NCBI RefSeq assembly: GCF_022758145.1
Contig: NZ_JAJVDH010000005.1
Span: 124,001-188,000 of the forward strand
Origin: Pontibacter vulgaris
Lineage (GTDB): Bacteria > Bacteroidota > Bacteroidia > Cytophagales > Hymenobacteraceae
Length of the DNA stretch: 64,000 nucleotides
Direction: 5' to 3'
The notes below the pieces were generated by a model. That model was not told the DNA's origin and searched no databases. It saw only the letters and a list, made by a program, of their open reading frames with translations. How positions within the stretch are numbered: the first letter of the stretch is position 1; each line of letters starts with the position of its first letter. Both the position numbers and the translations under genes were made by a program. Positions 1 through 10,356 of this stretch are shown one piece after another.

Positions 1-653
1 CCGTGAAGTATGAGCAGGGGCTGGCGCATTTTTTTAATTACTTTCGGAATTTCCAGTCGCTCAATATTTGCCAGGTAATCTTCCACAATCTGGTAGTATA
101 ATGGCATACGCTGGCCTGTACGGGCATTCATTACCCATTGCACACCTTCTTTTTTCCATTGTTTTCTTTCCAGTTCATCCCACCGCTGATCAAAATTATT
201 TACAGCAGCCCAGGTAGCCACAGCTTTTACACGGTCGTCTTCAGCAGCCTTAAGTATAACCGAGCCGCCTCCACGGCTGTGGCCTATCAGGTAAATATGA
301 TCAGGGTCGATTTCCTGTTGCTCAAGCGGTCCGTTGGCATCCTGTACCAGGTCCAGTAATGCTTGCAGGTCGTCGAGCTCCAGGCTAAAGTTGTTTTGGC
401 CAAAAGCTTCCAGGTCGTGCACATCGGAATGGTCTTCAACGGTTGTGCCGTTATAAGAGAAATTGAATTTAATAAACACAAAGCCGCGCTCTGCAAAATA
501 CCGAGCCAGCAAATTAAAGTGTCCCCAGTCTTTAAAACCCTTAAAACCATGGGTGTAAATTACTACAGGCTTTGGTTGCCCGTCTTGTTTATAAGTAGCA
601 TCGGCAGTGAAAGGACGGCCGTGTGAAGGGTAAACTACAAAATCAACTTTCAT
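1..653 (-). CDS. alpha/beta hydrolase, 3'-truncated by window edge
   Basis: The reading frame starts at the ATG complementary to 651-653 and runs off the left edge, so the C-terminus with the catalytic His is not visible. The translation begins MKVDFVVYPSHGRPFTAD and carries a THGFKGFKDWG oxyanion-type segment and a GHSRGGG nucleophile elbow (Ser in GxSxG), typical of small serine hydrolases of the alpha/beta fold (dienelactone hydrolase or acyl-peptidase-like). There is no signal peptide, so it is probably cytoplasmic. The substrate cannot be told. It is divergent from the polyprenyl synthase gene. Confidence 0.8.
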   Translation of the reverse strand, partial: MKVDFVVYPSHGRPFTADATYKQDGQPKPVVIYTHGFKGFKDWGHFNLLARYFAERGFVFIKFNFSYNGTTVEDHSDVHDLEAFGQNNFSLELDDLQALLDLVQDANGPLEQQEIDPDHIYLIGHSRGGGSVILKAAEDDRVKAVATWAAVNNFDQRWDELERKQWKKEGVQWVMNARTGQRMPLYYQIVEDYLANIERLEIPKVIKKMRQPLLILH

Positions 654-904
654 TAGTATAGGTATTAATTGTTGATTGATAAATGCTTGTACGGCAGCGC
701 AGTTAAACTTGCCTGAAGTATAAACATTGCTTTTAGTAAGGAAGTGCCTGGCTAAATCGGAACAGCTACAGCTGGTATTAAGTATGAAGATCTGCCAATA
801 GCAACTGTACAATCTTTTAACAAGGCAGCAAGATAACAATTTAGCCATTATACGCGAATGCCTGTTATCTGGCAGAGATAAAACGCCCGTTTTGCAGCGC
901 TTTG

Positions 905-936
905 TTTGGATACCACATCTGAGCATAGTAATATTG
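905..936 (+). promoter_or_regulatory. Bacteroidota-type promoter of polyprenyl synthase gene
   Basis: TTTG at 905-908, a 20-bp spacer, then TAATATTG at 929-936, one mismatch from the TAnnTTTG -7 consensus of the Bacteroidota primary sigma factor. It lies 12 bp before the ATG at 949. Inferred from motif and spacing only. Confidence 0.5.
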
Positions 937-948
937 CAGACTTAACCC

Positions 949-1926
949 ATGAGCATCAGCCTAACGCAAATACAAGCGCCAATAGCGCAGGAAATGGAGC
1001 TTTTCGAGAAGAAGTTCAGGGCTTCCATGAAGTCCAAAGTGCTGCTTCTTGACAAGATCATGAGCTACATTGTAAAGCGCAAAGGCAAACAGATGCGCCC
1101 CATGTTCGTGTTCTTTACTGCCAACCTCTTTGGCAAAGGGATTACCGAGGCTACTTACCGTGGCGCTGCCCTAATCGAGTTACTGCATACGGCCACGCTG
1201 GTGCACGACGATGTAGTGGATGATGCCAATTACCGCCGTGGATTCTTTTCTGTAAATGCCCTCTGGAAAAATAAGATAGCCGTTCTGGTAGGAGATTATC
1301 TGCTGTCGAAAGGTTTGCTTCTGAGCCTGCACAACGATGATTATGATCTGCTGAAAATCGTATCGAATGCGGTGCGCGAGATGAGCGAAGGGGAGTTGCT
1401 GCAAATAGAAAAAGCACGCCGCCTGGATATTACGGAGGAAGTATACTTTGATATTATCCGGCAAAAAACTGCTTCGCTTATTGCCTCTTGTTGTGCGGTA
1501 GGTGCCGCCTCGGCTGGCGCTACGCCCGAAGAAGTTGAGAAAGCCCGTTTGTTTGGCGAAAAGGTTGGTATTGCTTTCCAGATAAAGGACGACCTGTTCG
1601 ATTACGGTACCGCCGAAATTGGCAAACCTGTTGGCATCGATATCAAAGAAAAGAAAATGACGCTTCCTTTGATACACGCATTAAAGCAAGCCGACTGGCT
1701 GACCAAGCGCCGCGTTATCTACAACGTGAAAAATAACAACGGCAACAACAAGCGGGTGCAGGAAGTTATCGGTTTTGTAAAGCAATCCGGAGGCATTGAT
1801 TATACTATTCAGCTGATGAATAAATACCATGCCGAAGCCTTAGCCATACTTCATACTTTTCCAGCATCTCCATCCCGTACCTCGCTGGAGCAACTCATCG
1901 CTTATACCATAGAGCGCGAAAAATAA
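949..1926 (+). CDS. ispB: polyprenyl diphosphate synthase (octaprenyl/heptaprenyl type)
   Basis: This trans-prenyltransferase condenses isopentenyl diphosphate onto an allylic diphosphate; in Bacteroidota such enzymes usually make the menaquinone side chain. The 325-aa length fits the family. The first aspartate-rich motif DDVVDD is at residues 87-92 and the second, DDLFD, at 214-218; GKQMRP (about 46-51) is the substrate-binding region. It appears monocistronic: the next gene is 265 bp away with its own -7 box. The product chain length is not readable here, so the symbol is the customary one for this family. Confidence 0.88.
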   Translation: MSISLTQIQAPIAQEMELFEKKFRASMKSKVLLLDKIMSYIVKRKGKQMRPMFVFFTANLFGKGITEATYRGAALIELLHTATLVHDDVVDDANYRRGFFSVNALWKNKIAVLVGDYLLSKGLLLSLHNDDYDLLKIVSNAVREMSEGELLQIEKARRLDITEEVYFDIIRQKTASLIASCCAVGAASAGATPEEVEKARLFGEKVGIAFQIKDDLFDYGTAEIGKPVGIDIKEKKMTLPLIHALKQADWLTKRRVIYNVKNNNGNNKRVQEVIGFVKQSGGIDYTIQLMNKYHAEALAILHTFPASPSRTSLEQLIAYTIEREK

Positions 1927-2158
1927 TTTAATTACTTGTGGTAACGACAGGTCGCGGACAGTCCGTGCGATTTGCGTGAGCCATGCTATAAAGGCACTGG
2001 ACAAGTATAAATCCTGTTCATCCATTCATCCTGAAAATCCTGATTCAGACAAACAAGATGCCCGCAAAACCTTTGGAAGCTGCGGGGTCATCGCTCTGAT
2101 CTTATACTTTTGTAAATCTCAATCGAAATTTTGTAATAAGTAGTATTGGCAACATAGG

Positions 2159-2166
2159 TACATTTG
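2159..2166 (+). promoter_or_regulatory. -7 box (TACATTTG)
   Basis: Exact match to TAnnTTTG, 25 bp before the methyltransferase ATG. No -33 element at ideal spacing was found (TTTG at 2130-2133 is slightly far). Confidence 0.4.
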
Positions 2167-2191
2167 TTTACGCAAAATAACCTATGAAAAA

Positions 2192-2818
2192 ATGAGCCTG
2201 AACACCAATTCCTGGAACCGCCTGCGTTATACCTTATACTTACCCATATATGACCTTATTGCCGACAAAATTTTCCGGAAGTATAGAAAGCGTTCTGTTG
2301 AGTTGCTGAACGCGAAACCTGATGATACCATACTTATACTTGGCGCCGGCACGGGCCTCGATTTACCCTACCTGCAAGGCTATCCCAACCTTACCGCCAT
2401 TGATATCACACCGGGCATGATCAGCAAGCTTAAGCAAAGAGCCGAAAAGTTAGGTATACCTGTGCAGGCACACGTGATGAATGGGCAGCAGCTTGACTTT
2501 GCAGCATACAGTTTTGATGCCGTAATTGCCCACCTTATACTTGCCGTTATACCTGACCCAATAGCCTGCATTAAAGAAGTAGAGCGTGTACTAAAACCAG
2601 AAGGCACTGTTATGGTTTTTGACAAGTTTTTACCGGAGGGACAGCAACCATCTATACTTCGCAGATTTTTTAACATAATAGCCAGCGCCCTGTTCTCCGA
2701 TATTAACCGCAGCATCGAAACTATAGTTGGTCATACTTCATTAAGTATAGAATTAAATGAGCCCGCTGCTTTTAACGGCACTTTCCGGTTGGTACGTTTA
2801 AGAAAGCTGAAACCATAA
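2192..2818 (+). CDS. class I SAM-dependent methyltransferase (UbiE/Methyltransf_11-like)
   Basis: A 208-aa single-domain Rossmann methyltransferase. Motif I (ILILGAGTGLDLPYL, GAGTG at 51-55) binds S-adenosylmethionine, followed by the acidic ribose-binding AIDITPGM and a post-motif region AVIAHLILAVIPDP. The C-terminal part contains KPEGTVMVFDKF, as in UbiE and phosphatidylethanolamine methyltransferase relatives. There is no signal peptide. The substrate is unknown; a small molecule or lipid is likely for this fold. It stands alone between two terminator-bounded neighbours. Confidence 0.82.
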   Translation: MSLNTNSWNRLRYTLYLPIYDLIADKIFRKYRKRSVELLNAKPDDTILILGAGTGLDLPYLQGYPNLTAIDITPGMISKLKQRAEKLGIPVQAHVMNGQQLDFAAYSFDAVIAHLILAVIPDPIACIKEVERVLKPEGTVMVFDKFLPEGQQPSILRRFFNIIASALFSDINRSIETIVGHTSLSIELNEPAAFNGTFRLVRLRKLKP

Positions 2819-2965
2819 AGTATAACATGGCGGGAGCGTTCTCGCTCATGAATTACTATGATTGGGCATCAGGTACAGTTGAGTTACAAACTCTCGCAAG
2901 CAAAAGGAATATAACTATAGTTAAAATAGCTCTCGCGCCGTGCGCAGCTCCGGCAAGCGTCTAAA

Positions 2966-3003
2966 AGCAAAGGCCGCTACTTCTGCAGTAACGGCCTTTG
3001 TTA
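2966..3003. terminator. hairpin terminator, probably bidirectional
   Basis: CAAAGGCCG (2968-2976) pairs with CGGCCTTTG (2992-3000). It lies between the convergent methyltransferase and TlpA-like genes. Confidence 0.65.
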
Positions 3004-3042
3004 TACTTGTACTGATTCAACAAAGCAATAAACAATCAACAA

Positions 3043-4314
3043 TTAGATTTTCTCAGACAGCATCTGATCCATTGTATTGTTAAAATCGGCTACCCATTCT
3101 TCGTAGTACTTGCCAGTGCCTGGCCCGGAGAAGCCGGTATGTATTTTGCGCACTTTGCCTTGCCTGTCGATGAAGATAGTGGTAGGGAATGACATGACTT
3201 TGTTCAGGGCTGGAAGAGCTTTGGCAGCTGCTTCTTTATCCGATACGCCGGCCACCAGCAAATCATAGTTTACGTTCAGGCGCTCCTGCATTTTCTTCAG
3301 GCGTGGGGCTGCTTTTTCAAATTCAGGGCTGCGCTCAAAACCAAGCCCGATAATTTCAAGGCCGCGGTCTTTGTTCTTGTCGTAATACGGCGCCAAGAAA
3401 TTTGTTTCGTCCATGCAGTTAGGGCACCAGGTACCAAGCAGCTGTACGATCACTACTTTGCCTTTATACTTGTCATCAGCCAGCGATACTTTTTTGCCGT
3501 TCAGGTCCGGGAAAGTAAATTCAACTTTCTCGTAGCCCGGCTTTAAGTTTGTAAGCGTATCGGCGCTGGCAAGTTTTGCATTTTCATTGCGCTTAGCCGT
3601 CCACGATTCATAGCCGTTCATGCCGGCATAAAAATCGCCTTTCAGGGTATTGTCGGCGTTTGGTTTGGCAGTGAACAGGTAGGCGTGGTTGCCGTCAAAA
3701 GTAGATAGTTTCAGTTCATCTCCTTCAACCTGTCCTTCCAGGTAGCGATAGTCGCCGGTTTCGGTCAGGAAAGTGCCGGTTACATAGTTGTCTTTTTGCT
3801 TGAAAACACCAATAGCTTTGTAGCTGGCATCATCTTTAGGCGTGAACACAACTTCCCATTTGCCATCAAAATCATACTTGGCTGCTGCAGGGTTTTCGGT
3901 AAAGCGGTTCTTTTTGCCATTTTCTGCAGTAAAAGGTACCGAGTACGGGGCTTTGGTATCGTTCTTTACAAAACGGCCATTCATTTTGTCACCTTCTATT
4001 TTAGCAATCAGGTCGGCATCAAAAATATGAAGTCTTATTTTTACAGAGTCGCCTTCGGGCTTTATATCATCTACAAGTATGCGCTCTTCGCCATTTACAA
4101 GGTATAGCACAGTTTTACCAGCTTTCTCCTCCACATCTATTATAAAAGGAATTTCCTTGCCTTTAGCGTGTTGCAGCGCTATACGCCAGCTGCCGGCCTT
4201 CAGCGTATTATTTTCAGATTTCATAGGCGATGTACAAGATGTAGCCACTTGGGTTAATGCCAGGACTAACAACAAAATAAGCCTGACAGGTGTATTTAAA
4301 ATGGAGTTTCTCAT
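3043..4314 (-). CDS. TlpA-like thiol-disulfide oxidoreductase lipoprotein
   Basis: The product is predicted to be an exported lipoprotein of 423 aa. The N-terminus has a hydrophobic stretch ending in VATSC, with Cys27 as the lipidation site. Residues about 35-250 form a beta-rich region without recognisable motif. The C-terminal thioredoxin-like AhpC/TSA/Redoxin domain has LLGTWCPNC with active-site Cys297 and Cys300 and a later cis-Pro region (SFPTTIFID). This layout is common in Bacteroidota periplasmic reductases. Its partner is unknown. It is divergent from aconitase. Confidence 0.85.
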   Translation of the reverse strand: MRNSILNTPVRLILLLVLALTQVATSCTSPMKSENNTLKAGSWRIALQHAKGKEIPFIIDVEEKAGKTVLYLVNGEERILVDDIKPEGDSVKIRLHIFDADLIAKIEGDKMNGRFVKNDTKAPYSVPFTAENGKKNRFTENPAAAKYDFDGKWEVVFTPKDDASYKAIGVFKQKDNYVTGTFLTETGDYRYLEGQVEGDELKLSTFDGNHAYLFTAKPNADNTLKGDFYAGMNGYESWTAKRNENAKLASADTLTNLKPGYEKVEFTFPDLNGKKVSLADDKYKGKVVIVQLLGTWCPNCMDETNFLAPYYDKNKDRGLEIIGLGFERSPEFEKAAPRLKKMQERLNVNYDLLVAGVSDKEAAAKALPALNKVMSFPTTIFIDRQGKVRKIHTGFSGPGTGKYYEEWVADFNNTMDQMLSEKI

Positions 4315-4405
4315 GGTGCAAAATTACACATTGGTTTAATTAAACAACACAGTAGTTGCACATGCGCTGCAACATACAATTGGTGTTATATTCATTTAGG
4401 TTAAT

Positions 4406-4438
4406 GTTTCTCAAAAACTATGATATTTCGTACATTTG
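4406..4438 (+). promoter_or_regulatory. promoter of aconitase gene
   Basis: TTTC at 4406-4409, 21-bp spacer, and a perfect -7 box TACATTTG at 4431-4438, leaving a 45-bp leader before the ATG at 4484. Confidence 0.5.
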
Positions 4439-4483
4439 TGAACTTCAACAAGAAGAGTAAAAAAAACTAATAATAGCAAAACT

Positions 4484-6763
4484 ATGGCATTTGATTTAGG
4501 AATGATCAAGGCAGTTTATGCCGGTATGGCTGAGCGAGTGAATGCTGCCCGAACTAAAGTTGGCAGACCGCTTACCCTGACAGAAAAAATCCTGTATGCT
4601 CACCTATACGAAGGTCCGGCAACAGGAGCACATGAGCGTGGTCAATCTTATGTAGATTTCGCTCCGGACAGGGTAGCTATGCAGGATGCGACGGCACAGA
4701 TGGCCTTGCTTCAGTTTATGCAGGCTGGCAAGCCAACAGTAGCTGTGCCTTCTACGGTACACTGCGATCACCTGATACAGGCCCGCGATGGTGCAGATTC
4801 AGATTTAAGAGATGCTTATAGCGAAAACAAAGAAGTTTACGATTTCCTTGCTTCGGTATCTAACAAGTATGGTATTGGTTTCTGGAAGCCGGGTGCCGGT
4901 ATCATTCACCAGGTAGTACTGGAGAACTATGCTTTCCCAGGCGGTATGATGATCGGAACAGACTCACACACGCCTAATGCAGGTGGTTTGGGTATGATCG
5001 CGATCGGTGTTGGTGGTGCTGATGCCGTAGACGTAATGGCAGGTATGCCCTGGGAGCTTAAATTCCCGAAAGTAATTGGTGTGAAGCTGACAGGTAAACT
5101 GAGCGGCTGGACATCTCCAAAAGACGTGATCCTGAAAGTAGCCGGTATACTTACTGTAAAAGGTGGTACGGGTGCTATTGTAGAGTATTTCGGTGATGGT
5201 GCTGAGAACATGTCTTGTACTGGTAAAGGTACAATCTGTAACATGGGTGCTGAGATTGGTGCTACCACTTCAGTATTTGCTTATGACGACAGCATGCGTG
5301 CTTACCTGCGCTCTACTAACCGCGACGAAGTAGTTCAGATGGCTGATGAAGTAGCTGATATGCTGCGTGCTGATGATGAAGTTCTTGCTGATCCGGCTTC
5401 TTACTACGATCAACTGATCGAGATTGACCTGAACACACTGGAGCCACACGTAAACGGACCATTCACGCCGGATGCTGCCTGGCCAATTTCTCAGTTTGCT
5501 GCTGTTGTAAAAGAGCACAACTGGCCGGCTAAACTGGAAGTAGGTCTGATCGGTTCTTGCACGAACTCATCTTACGAAGATATTACCCGCGCTGCTTCTA
5601 TAGCAGAGCAGGCTATCACTAAAAAGCTTGCTGCCAAAGCAGAATTCACAATCACGCCGGGTTCTGAAATGGTGCGCTATACTACAGCCCGCGATGGTTT
5701 GTTAGATACTTTTGCGCAGATGGGTGGTGTTGTATTGGCAAACGCTTGCGGTCCGTGCATCGGCCAGTGGGCACGTCACACCGACGATCCTACACGCAAA
5801 AACTCTATCATCACGTCCTTCAACCGTAACTTCGCCAAGCGTAACGATGGCAACCCGAACACACACGCGTTCGTGGCATCGCCGGAGATTGTTACAGCTT
5901 TCGCTATTGCCGGTGATCTTACTTTCAACCCGCTTACAGATACACTAATTAACGAAGAAGGTGTAGCTGTAAAACTGGATGAGCCAAAAGGTATAGAGTT
6001 GCCAACAAAAGGCTTTGCAGTTGAAGATGCCGGTTATGTAGCTCCTGCTGAAGATGGTAGTGCTGTAGAAGTAGTAGTAGATCCGCAGTCTGATCGTTTG
6101 CAGTTACTGGAAGGCTTTAAGCCATGGGAAGGTACTGACCTGAAAGGCCTTAAGCTTCTTATTAAAGCACAAGGTAAGTGTACTACTGACCATATCTCTA
6201 TGGCTGGCCCTTGGTTGAAATACCGTGGTCACCTGGATAACATTTCTAACAACATGCTTATCGGTGCTATTAACTGCTTTAACGGCGAGGCGAACAAGGT
6301 ATACAACGACATGACACGCGGTTATGAGACGGTACCTGCAACTGCCCGTACGTATAAGGCAGCTAACATTGGTACTGTTGTAGTTGGTGATGAGAACTAT
6401 GGCGAAGGCTCATCTCGTGAGCACGCTGCCATGGAGCCACGCTTCCTGGGTGTTCGTGCCGTACTTGTGAAATCTTTCGCTCGTATCCACGAAACCAACC
6501 TGAAAAAGCAAGGTATGCTGGCGCTTACTTTCAACAACAAAGCTGATTACGACCTGATCGAGGAGAACGACACCATCGATATCCTGGGTCTGGAAAGCTT
6601 TGCTCCTGGTCAGCCGCTTAAAGTTGTATTAACACACAAAGATGGTTCTCAGGATGTGATCCAGGTAAACCATACTTACAACGAAGGACAGATCGAGTGG
6701 TTCAAGGCTGGTTCAGCGCTTAACCTGATCCGTTTACAGCAGAAGCAGGCAGCACAAGCATAA
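4484..6763 (+). CDS. acn: aconitate hydratase (mitochondrial-type)
   Basis: Interconverts citrate and isocitrate in the TCA cycle, in the cytoplasm. The 759-aa length and domain order match the mitochondrial aconitase type rather than AcnB. [4Fe-4S] ligands are visible as Cys359 in [10 protein letters not shown] and Cys422/Cys425 in CGPCIGQW. The swivel domain carries the active-site motif [10 protein letters not shown]. The gene shows codon choices expected of a highly expressed gene (few rare codons). It ends in a strong hairpin that also faces the convergent protease gene. Confidence 0.96.
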   Translation: MAFDLGMIKAVYAGMAERVNAARTKVGRPLTLTEKILYAHLYEGPATGAHERGQSYVDFAPDRVAMQDATAQMALLQFMQAGKPTVAVPSTVHCDHLIQARDGADSDLRDAYSENKEVYDFLASVSNKYGIGFWKPGAGIIHQVVLENYAFPGGMMIGTDSHTPNAGGLGMIAIGVGGADAVDVMAGMPWELKFPKVIGVKLTGKLSGWTSPKDVILKVAGILTVKGGTGAIVEYFGDGAENMSCTGKGTICNMGAEIGATTSVFAYDDSMRAYLRSTNRDEVVQMADEVADMLRADDEVLADPASYYDQLIEIDLNTLEPHVNGPFTPDAAWPISQFAAVVKEHNWPAKLEVGLIGSCTNSSYEDITRAASIAEQAITKKLAAKAEFTITPGSEMVRYTTARDGLLDTFAQMGGVVLANACGPCIGQWARHTDDPTRKNSIITSFNRNFAKRNDGNPNTHAFVASPEIVTAFAIAGDLTFNPLTDTLINEEGVAVKLDEPKGIELPTKGFAVEDAGYVAPAEDGSAVEVVVDPQSDRLQLLEGFKPWEGTDLKGLKLLIKAQGKCTTDHISMAGPWLKYRGHLDNISNNMLIGAINCFNGEANKVYNDMTRGYETVPATARTYKAANIGTVVVGDENYGEGSSREHAAMEPRFLGVRAVLVKSFARIHETNLKKQGMLALTFNNKADYDLIEENDTIDILGLESFAPGQPLKVVLTHKDGSQDVIQVNHTYNEGQIEWFKAGSALNLIRLQQKQAAQA

Positions 6764-6781
6764 GTTGTTGCTGTAATTCAT

Positions 6782-6823
6782 AAAAAGAAAAGGCCTCACA
6801 ATTTTGTGAGGCCTTTTCTTTTT
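6782..6823. terminator. strong bidirectional rho-independent terminator
   Basis: A long near-perfect inverted repeat with GGCCTCACAA pairing to TTGTGAGGCC, flanked by A-tract and T-tract. It lies between convergent acn and the subtilase gene. Confidence 0.85.
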
Positions 6824-6835
6824 ATATGGTATACT

Positions 6836-9800
6836 TTATGGTTTAAGAAGTATGATCCTGCGCGTAACGGTGGTCTGGTTAAGCGTAATTCTGACCAGAT
6901 AAACGCCATCTGCAAGGCCATTCAGGTCAAGTATAAACTCATGGTTGGTCACCTGTTTAATACTTGGATAAAAGGTTTTCCCCAACATGTCGGTTAAAGT
7001 GATCTGTTCTTTGGAAAGGAGTATATTGCCCTGGTTTGCTATATATACTTTTACTAAACCTGTAGTTGGGTTAGGGTATAGCTGCAGCAATTTATCCAGT
7101 TGGTCAGGGGCGGCAGTTGGTGTATCCAGTTTAATTTCCAGTGCCTGGCTTACAGTATCTTCCAGGCAACCGAATTTATCAGTGATGCGAAGCTGCACCT
7201 TGTAAATGCCCGGCTCGGCGTAAGTATAAACAGGGTCTTTGGCAGTAGAAGTATCGCCATTTCCGAAATTCCAGAGCCATGCTTTTGCTGCTGTACTTTG
7301 GTTTTTAAACTGAACTGCTGTGCCCTTTATAAAGCTATCTGAATTTATTTCAAACTTGGCTACAGGTGGCGCCGGTATAGCATACGACGCTGGCACGGCT
7401 ACACTTTGAAACAGAGAGTCAGTATTACTTATGTATACAACCGTTGGCTGCGTTAGCTTTGGTATGGTATAAGTTGAGCCGGTAGCCAATATGGTTTTCT
7501 TTTCGGCATCGGCATAAAAAGTATACGAAGTGCCTCCTTTGGGAGCAAGTATAACGGGTGTGCCTGCGCACAAAGTATCGGTTACGGCAATTGGTGCAGG
7601 GCCTGTTTTTATACTATAGTATTTTTGTTGGGCAGCCATAGCATGTTTTTTCAGATCAGCCAGACTATCGGCAGCTAATAAGGCAAAGGCAATAATCTTT
7701 ATTTCGCCCGGCGCAAGGTTTTTAGCTGCTGCACCAATCACATGCGATACATCATTTCCGGAACCGCTGCCCGATGCCGATTTACGTGATACCCCATGCG
7801 AAAGCGTTTTATACTTTTCATCATTAGTGAAACCATCACTTACAGACACTGCTCCGTCTTCTCCACCAATGTTGTCAATGGCGTAGTATAACGGATCATC
7901 CTTAGTAAGTAATTTTATACCTGCATAAGGCAGGGTAGCGGCAGAAGTGCTGTAAACATAACCCAGGTTATTAACTGCATCCCAATCGGCAGCGTTCTGG
8001 TAAATATCCTGTCCTATATTCCAGTCGGCGAACAGGCCGGCGGATACATTTTTCAGCGTATCCGGTGTTATGTTCTGGATGTAATATTCCAGTATCACAA
8101 AATTCTTATCGGGATCCGAAGCCCAGGCGTAAGCTTTGTGTTTTATACTTACACCCACGTTTGTAGTGGAAGGATAGGTATCATGTAAAACAGTGCGGGC
8201 CTCCAGGTTAGCTAATTTACTTTTATAATCGAGGCGGGCACTGCTGGTAGGTGTAAAGTCGTTATCGAGGTCCCAGGTGGCATTGCGCACATTATCGGAT
8301 ACCAGTTTTGGTCCGGAAGCTACCATCAGGCCTCCTTCGAACAACAACGAGTTGCTGCCTTTGTAAGTAACACCAACGCCCTGGTCAAATTTAAAACCGT
8401 TGTACCCGAAGTTGCCTTTTGAGTTAATGCTAATATGCAGGTTGTTTTTATTCAGTGTTACATAATCGGGGTTTACATAAAGTTCGATGTACTGGAAATC
8501 GGTATAGGTGCCATCGGTGTAATTAAGCCTTAAGTATACAGGCGTGTTGTGTGGGGTGCCTGGCAAAACAGTGAACCGGAAAGGTTGCTTTGTATTATCT
8601 ATCCGGCCCAGGGTAGCCATTTTACCAACTGCAAATTTCCCGTCTAAAATCTTAATATAAGGCGAAGCGCAGGTAAGCGTAACGTCAACATTATCGGTAG
8701 CGGCCAGGTAGTTCACAAAATCCAATTCCAACGCCATTGTATCGCCTAGTTGTGGTATGCGGCCATCGGCCAGTCGGATATTGGTAGCTCTTACAGCTTT
8801 CAGGTTAGTGTCGAGCAGCGCACGTTTAAGGTTTACGCGGCCTTTTCCAAGCATTTCGAGATAAGGCTGGTTGCCTGCCAAAGTATAAATATCATCGCTT
8901 GAAGCCCTGATGCGCTCCATTACCTGCAGTGCATTCAGTTCCGGAAACTGTGCCCTTATAAGAGCGGCACTACCAGACACAGCAGGAGCTGCATAAGAAG
9001 TACCGTTACCTGTGGCATAGGAGTCATCGCCGGTAACCCGGGTAGTATAAATATCTACGCTGGGGGCGCACACATCAATTTTATAGCTGTAAGTATAATT
9101 TTTATACTTCACATCTGTCTTGTCGGTGCCGCCCACTGACAGTACATTATCGTACGAAGCAGGGTAAATGTCCAGGTATTTATTTGTGTTTCCTGCGGAT
9201 GCCACAACAACCACATCTTTTTCAAGTACGGCGTAGTTAATGATATCCTGCTCTAGTTGCGAATAGCCTTCGCCACCCCAGGACAGGTTAATGACGCGGC
9301 ACCCTTTATCAGCGGCATACACAATCGCCTCAAAGCCTCCGAAATTGCCCTCAGCAGATTTTGAAAAAACTTTCAGGGGCAAAAACCTGGTTTTAAATCC
9401 AAGGCCTGCTATTCCTTTTCCGTTATCTGGCGTGGCAGCAGCTGCACCGCTCACTCCTGTACCGTGCCCAAAGTATGGGGTGTCGTCGGTTACATCTCTG
9501 TCGTTATCTGCAAAGTCCCAACCTGAGAAATTATCTACCAAGCCATCGTTATCGTTGTCTATCCCATCAATCGGGTCGTTGTAATTATGCTTAACATTAG
9601 CCTTCAAGTCAGAGTGCGAAAGCCGGAAGCCGGTATCCAGAATACCAATTACGATGTTGGTATCGCCCTGCTGCACATCCCAGCCACGGTAAGCCTGTAG
9701 CAGTTTCAGGTAATACTGTTGCGTTTTAAGTGAATCAGATAAAGGGTCGTTGGGTTGATGAAAGGGTTCGCGAATGTATAGCGGCTCTACGTAGGCAACC

Positions 9801-10174
9801 ATACCTGTAGCCAGTAAGGCATTTTTTACCTGCTCAAAACTTTGGCCGGGTTTATACTTCAGTTCGTAAATCAAAGATAAGTCTACAGCCGGAGTAGTAC
9901 GGCGTGCATTGGCGGGTGCGGCAGCTTTCGGGAATTTTTGCCGGGCATTTTGTGCACCTACCTGTTTTATAGTTTGCTGTAAGCTTGCCACCGCTTGTTG
10001 CGGCACACGGGCATTACTGCCAAAAGCAGGCTTCAGTTTATATACTACCGTATTGGGTTTAGTACGGGGAGCACCAGTAGCCGCTGCCTGAGCCCGGACA
10101 TCAGCCTGAATAAAAACCCAAAGTATGGCAAGTAAAATGGTGCAACGGATGTGTGCTCCTAATGAAGTATACAT
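6836..10174 (-). CDS. secreted S8 subtilisin-like serine protease with T9SS sorting domain
   Basis: An 1112-aa exported protease. A signal peptide occupies about residues 1-29 (hydrophobic core ILLAILWVF, cleavage near ADVRAQ), followed by an inhibitor-like propeptide to about 135. The catalytic triad is Asp180 (GILDTGFR), His237 (FGHGTGVSG) and Ser393 (NGTSYAAPAVSG). After an extended beta-rich region comes a PKD-like domain (WLWNFGNGDTSTAKDPVYTY) and a C-terminal sorting domain starting LYPNPTTGLVKVYI and ending RRIILLKP, which marks type A T9SS cargo. It is therefore expected at the cell surface or outside the cell, in protein degradation. Monocistronic. Confidence 0.93.
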   Translation of the reverse strand: MYTSLGAHIRCTILLAILWVFIQADVRAQAAATGAPRTKPNTVVYKLKPAFGSNARVPQQAVASLQQTIKQVGAQNARQKFPKAAAPANARRTTPAVDLSLIYELKYKPGQSFEQVKNALLATGMVAYVEPLYIREPFHQPNDPLSDSLKTQQYYLKLLQAYRGWDVQQGDTNIVIGILDTGFRLSHSDLKANVKHNYNDPIDGIDNDNDGLVDNFSGWDFADNDRDVTDDTPYFGHGTGVSGAAAATPDNGKGIAGLGFKTRFLPLKVFSKSAEGNFGGFEAIVYAADKGCRVINLSWGGEGYSQLEQDIINYAVLEKDVVVVASAGNTNKYLDIYPASYDNVLSVGGTDKTDVKYKNYTYSYKIDVCAPSVDIYTTRVTGDDSYATGNGTSYAAPAVSGSAALIRAQFPELNALQVMERIRASSDDIYTLAGNQPYLEMLGKGRVNLKRALLDTNLKAVRATNIRLADGRIPQLGDTMALELDFVNYLAATDNVDVTLTCASPYIKILDGKFAVGKMATLGRIDNTKQPFRFTVLPGTPHNTPVYLRLNYTDGTYTDFQYIELYVNPDYVTLNKNNLHISINSKGNFGYNGFKFDQGVGVTYKGSNSLLFEGGLMVASGPKLVSDNVRNATWDLDNDFTPTSSARLDYKSKLANLEARTVLHDTYPSTTNVGVSIKHKAYAWASDPDKNFVILEYYIQNITPDTLKNVSAGLFADWNIGQDIYQNAADWDAVNNLGYVYSTSAATLPYAGIKLLTKDDPLYYAIDNIGGEDGAVSVSDGFTNDEKYKTLSHGVSRKSASGSGSGNDVSHVIGAAAKNLAPGEIKIIAFALLAADSLADLKKHAMAAQQKYYSIKTGPAPIAVTDTLCAGTPVILAPKGGTSYTFYADAEKKTILATGSTYTIPKLTQPTVVYISNTDSLFQSVAVPASYAIPAPPVAKFEINSDSFIKGTAVQFKNQSTAAKAWLWNFGNGDTSTAKDPVYTYAEPGIYKVQLRITDKFGCLEDTVSQALEIKLDTPTAAPDQLDKLLQLYPNPTTGLVKVYIANQGNILLSKEQITLTDMLGKTFYPSIKQVTNHEFILDLNGLADGVYLVRITLNQTTVTRRIILLKP

Positions 10175-10248
10175 TTTATCATATAAGAGGGTGTAGGAAA
10201 AGTAATAAACTCAGGGCTTGCAACTATACTTTGGGGTGTAGCAAATGC

Positions 10249-10309
10249 CAAAGTTACGTATGAATTAGATAGCTGTATTCAGCTGTTTAGAAAAAAATAC
10301 GTAACTTTC
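10249..10309. promoter_or_regulatory. divergent promoter pair built on a 12-bp inverted repeat
   Basis: AAAGTTACGTAT at 10250-10261 and its exact reverse complement ATACGTAACTTT at 10297-10308. Each arm contains the -7 box of one divergent gene: TAACTTTG on the minus strand (10249-10256, subtilase) and TAACTTTC on the plus strand (10302-10309, paaN). This may be two similar promoters or a shared operator. Confidence 0.45.
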
Positions 10310-10356
10310 CACAAATTGATTCTTATATAGATGTTAAATTATATAAAAAATTTACT

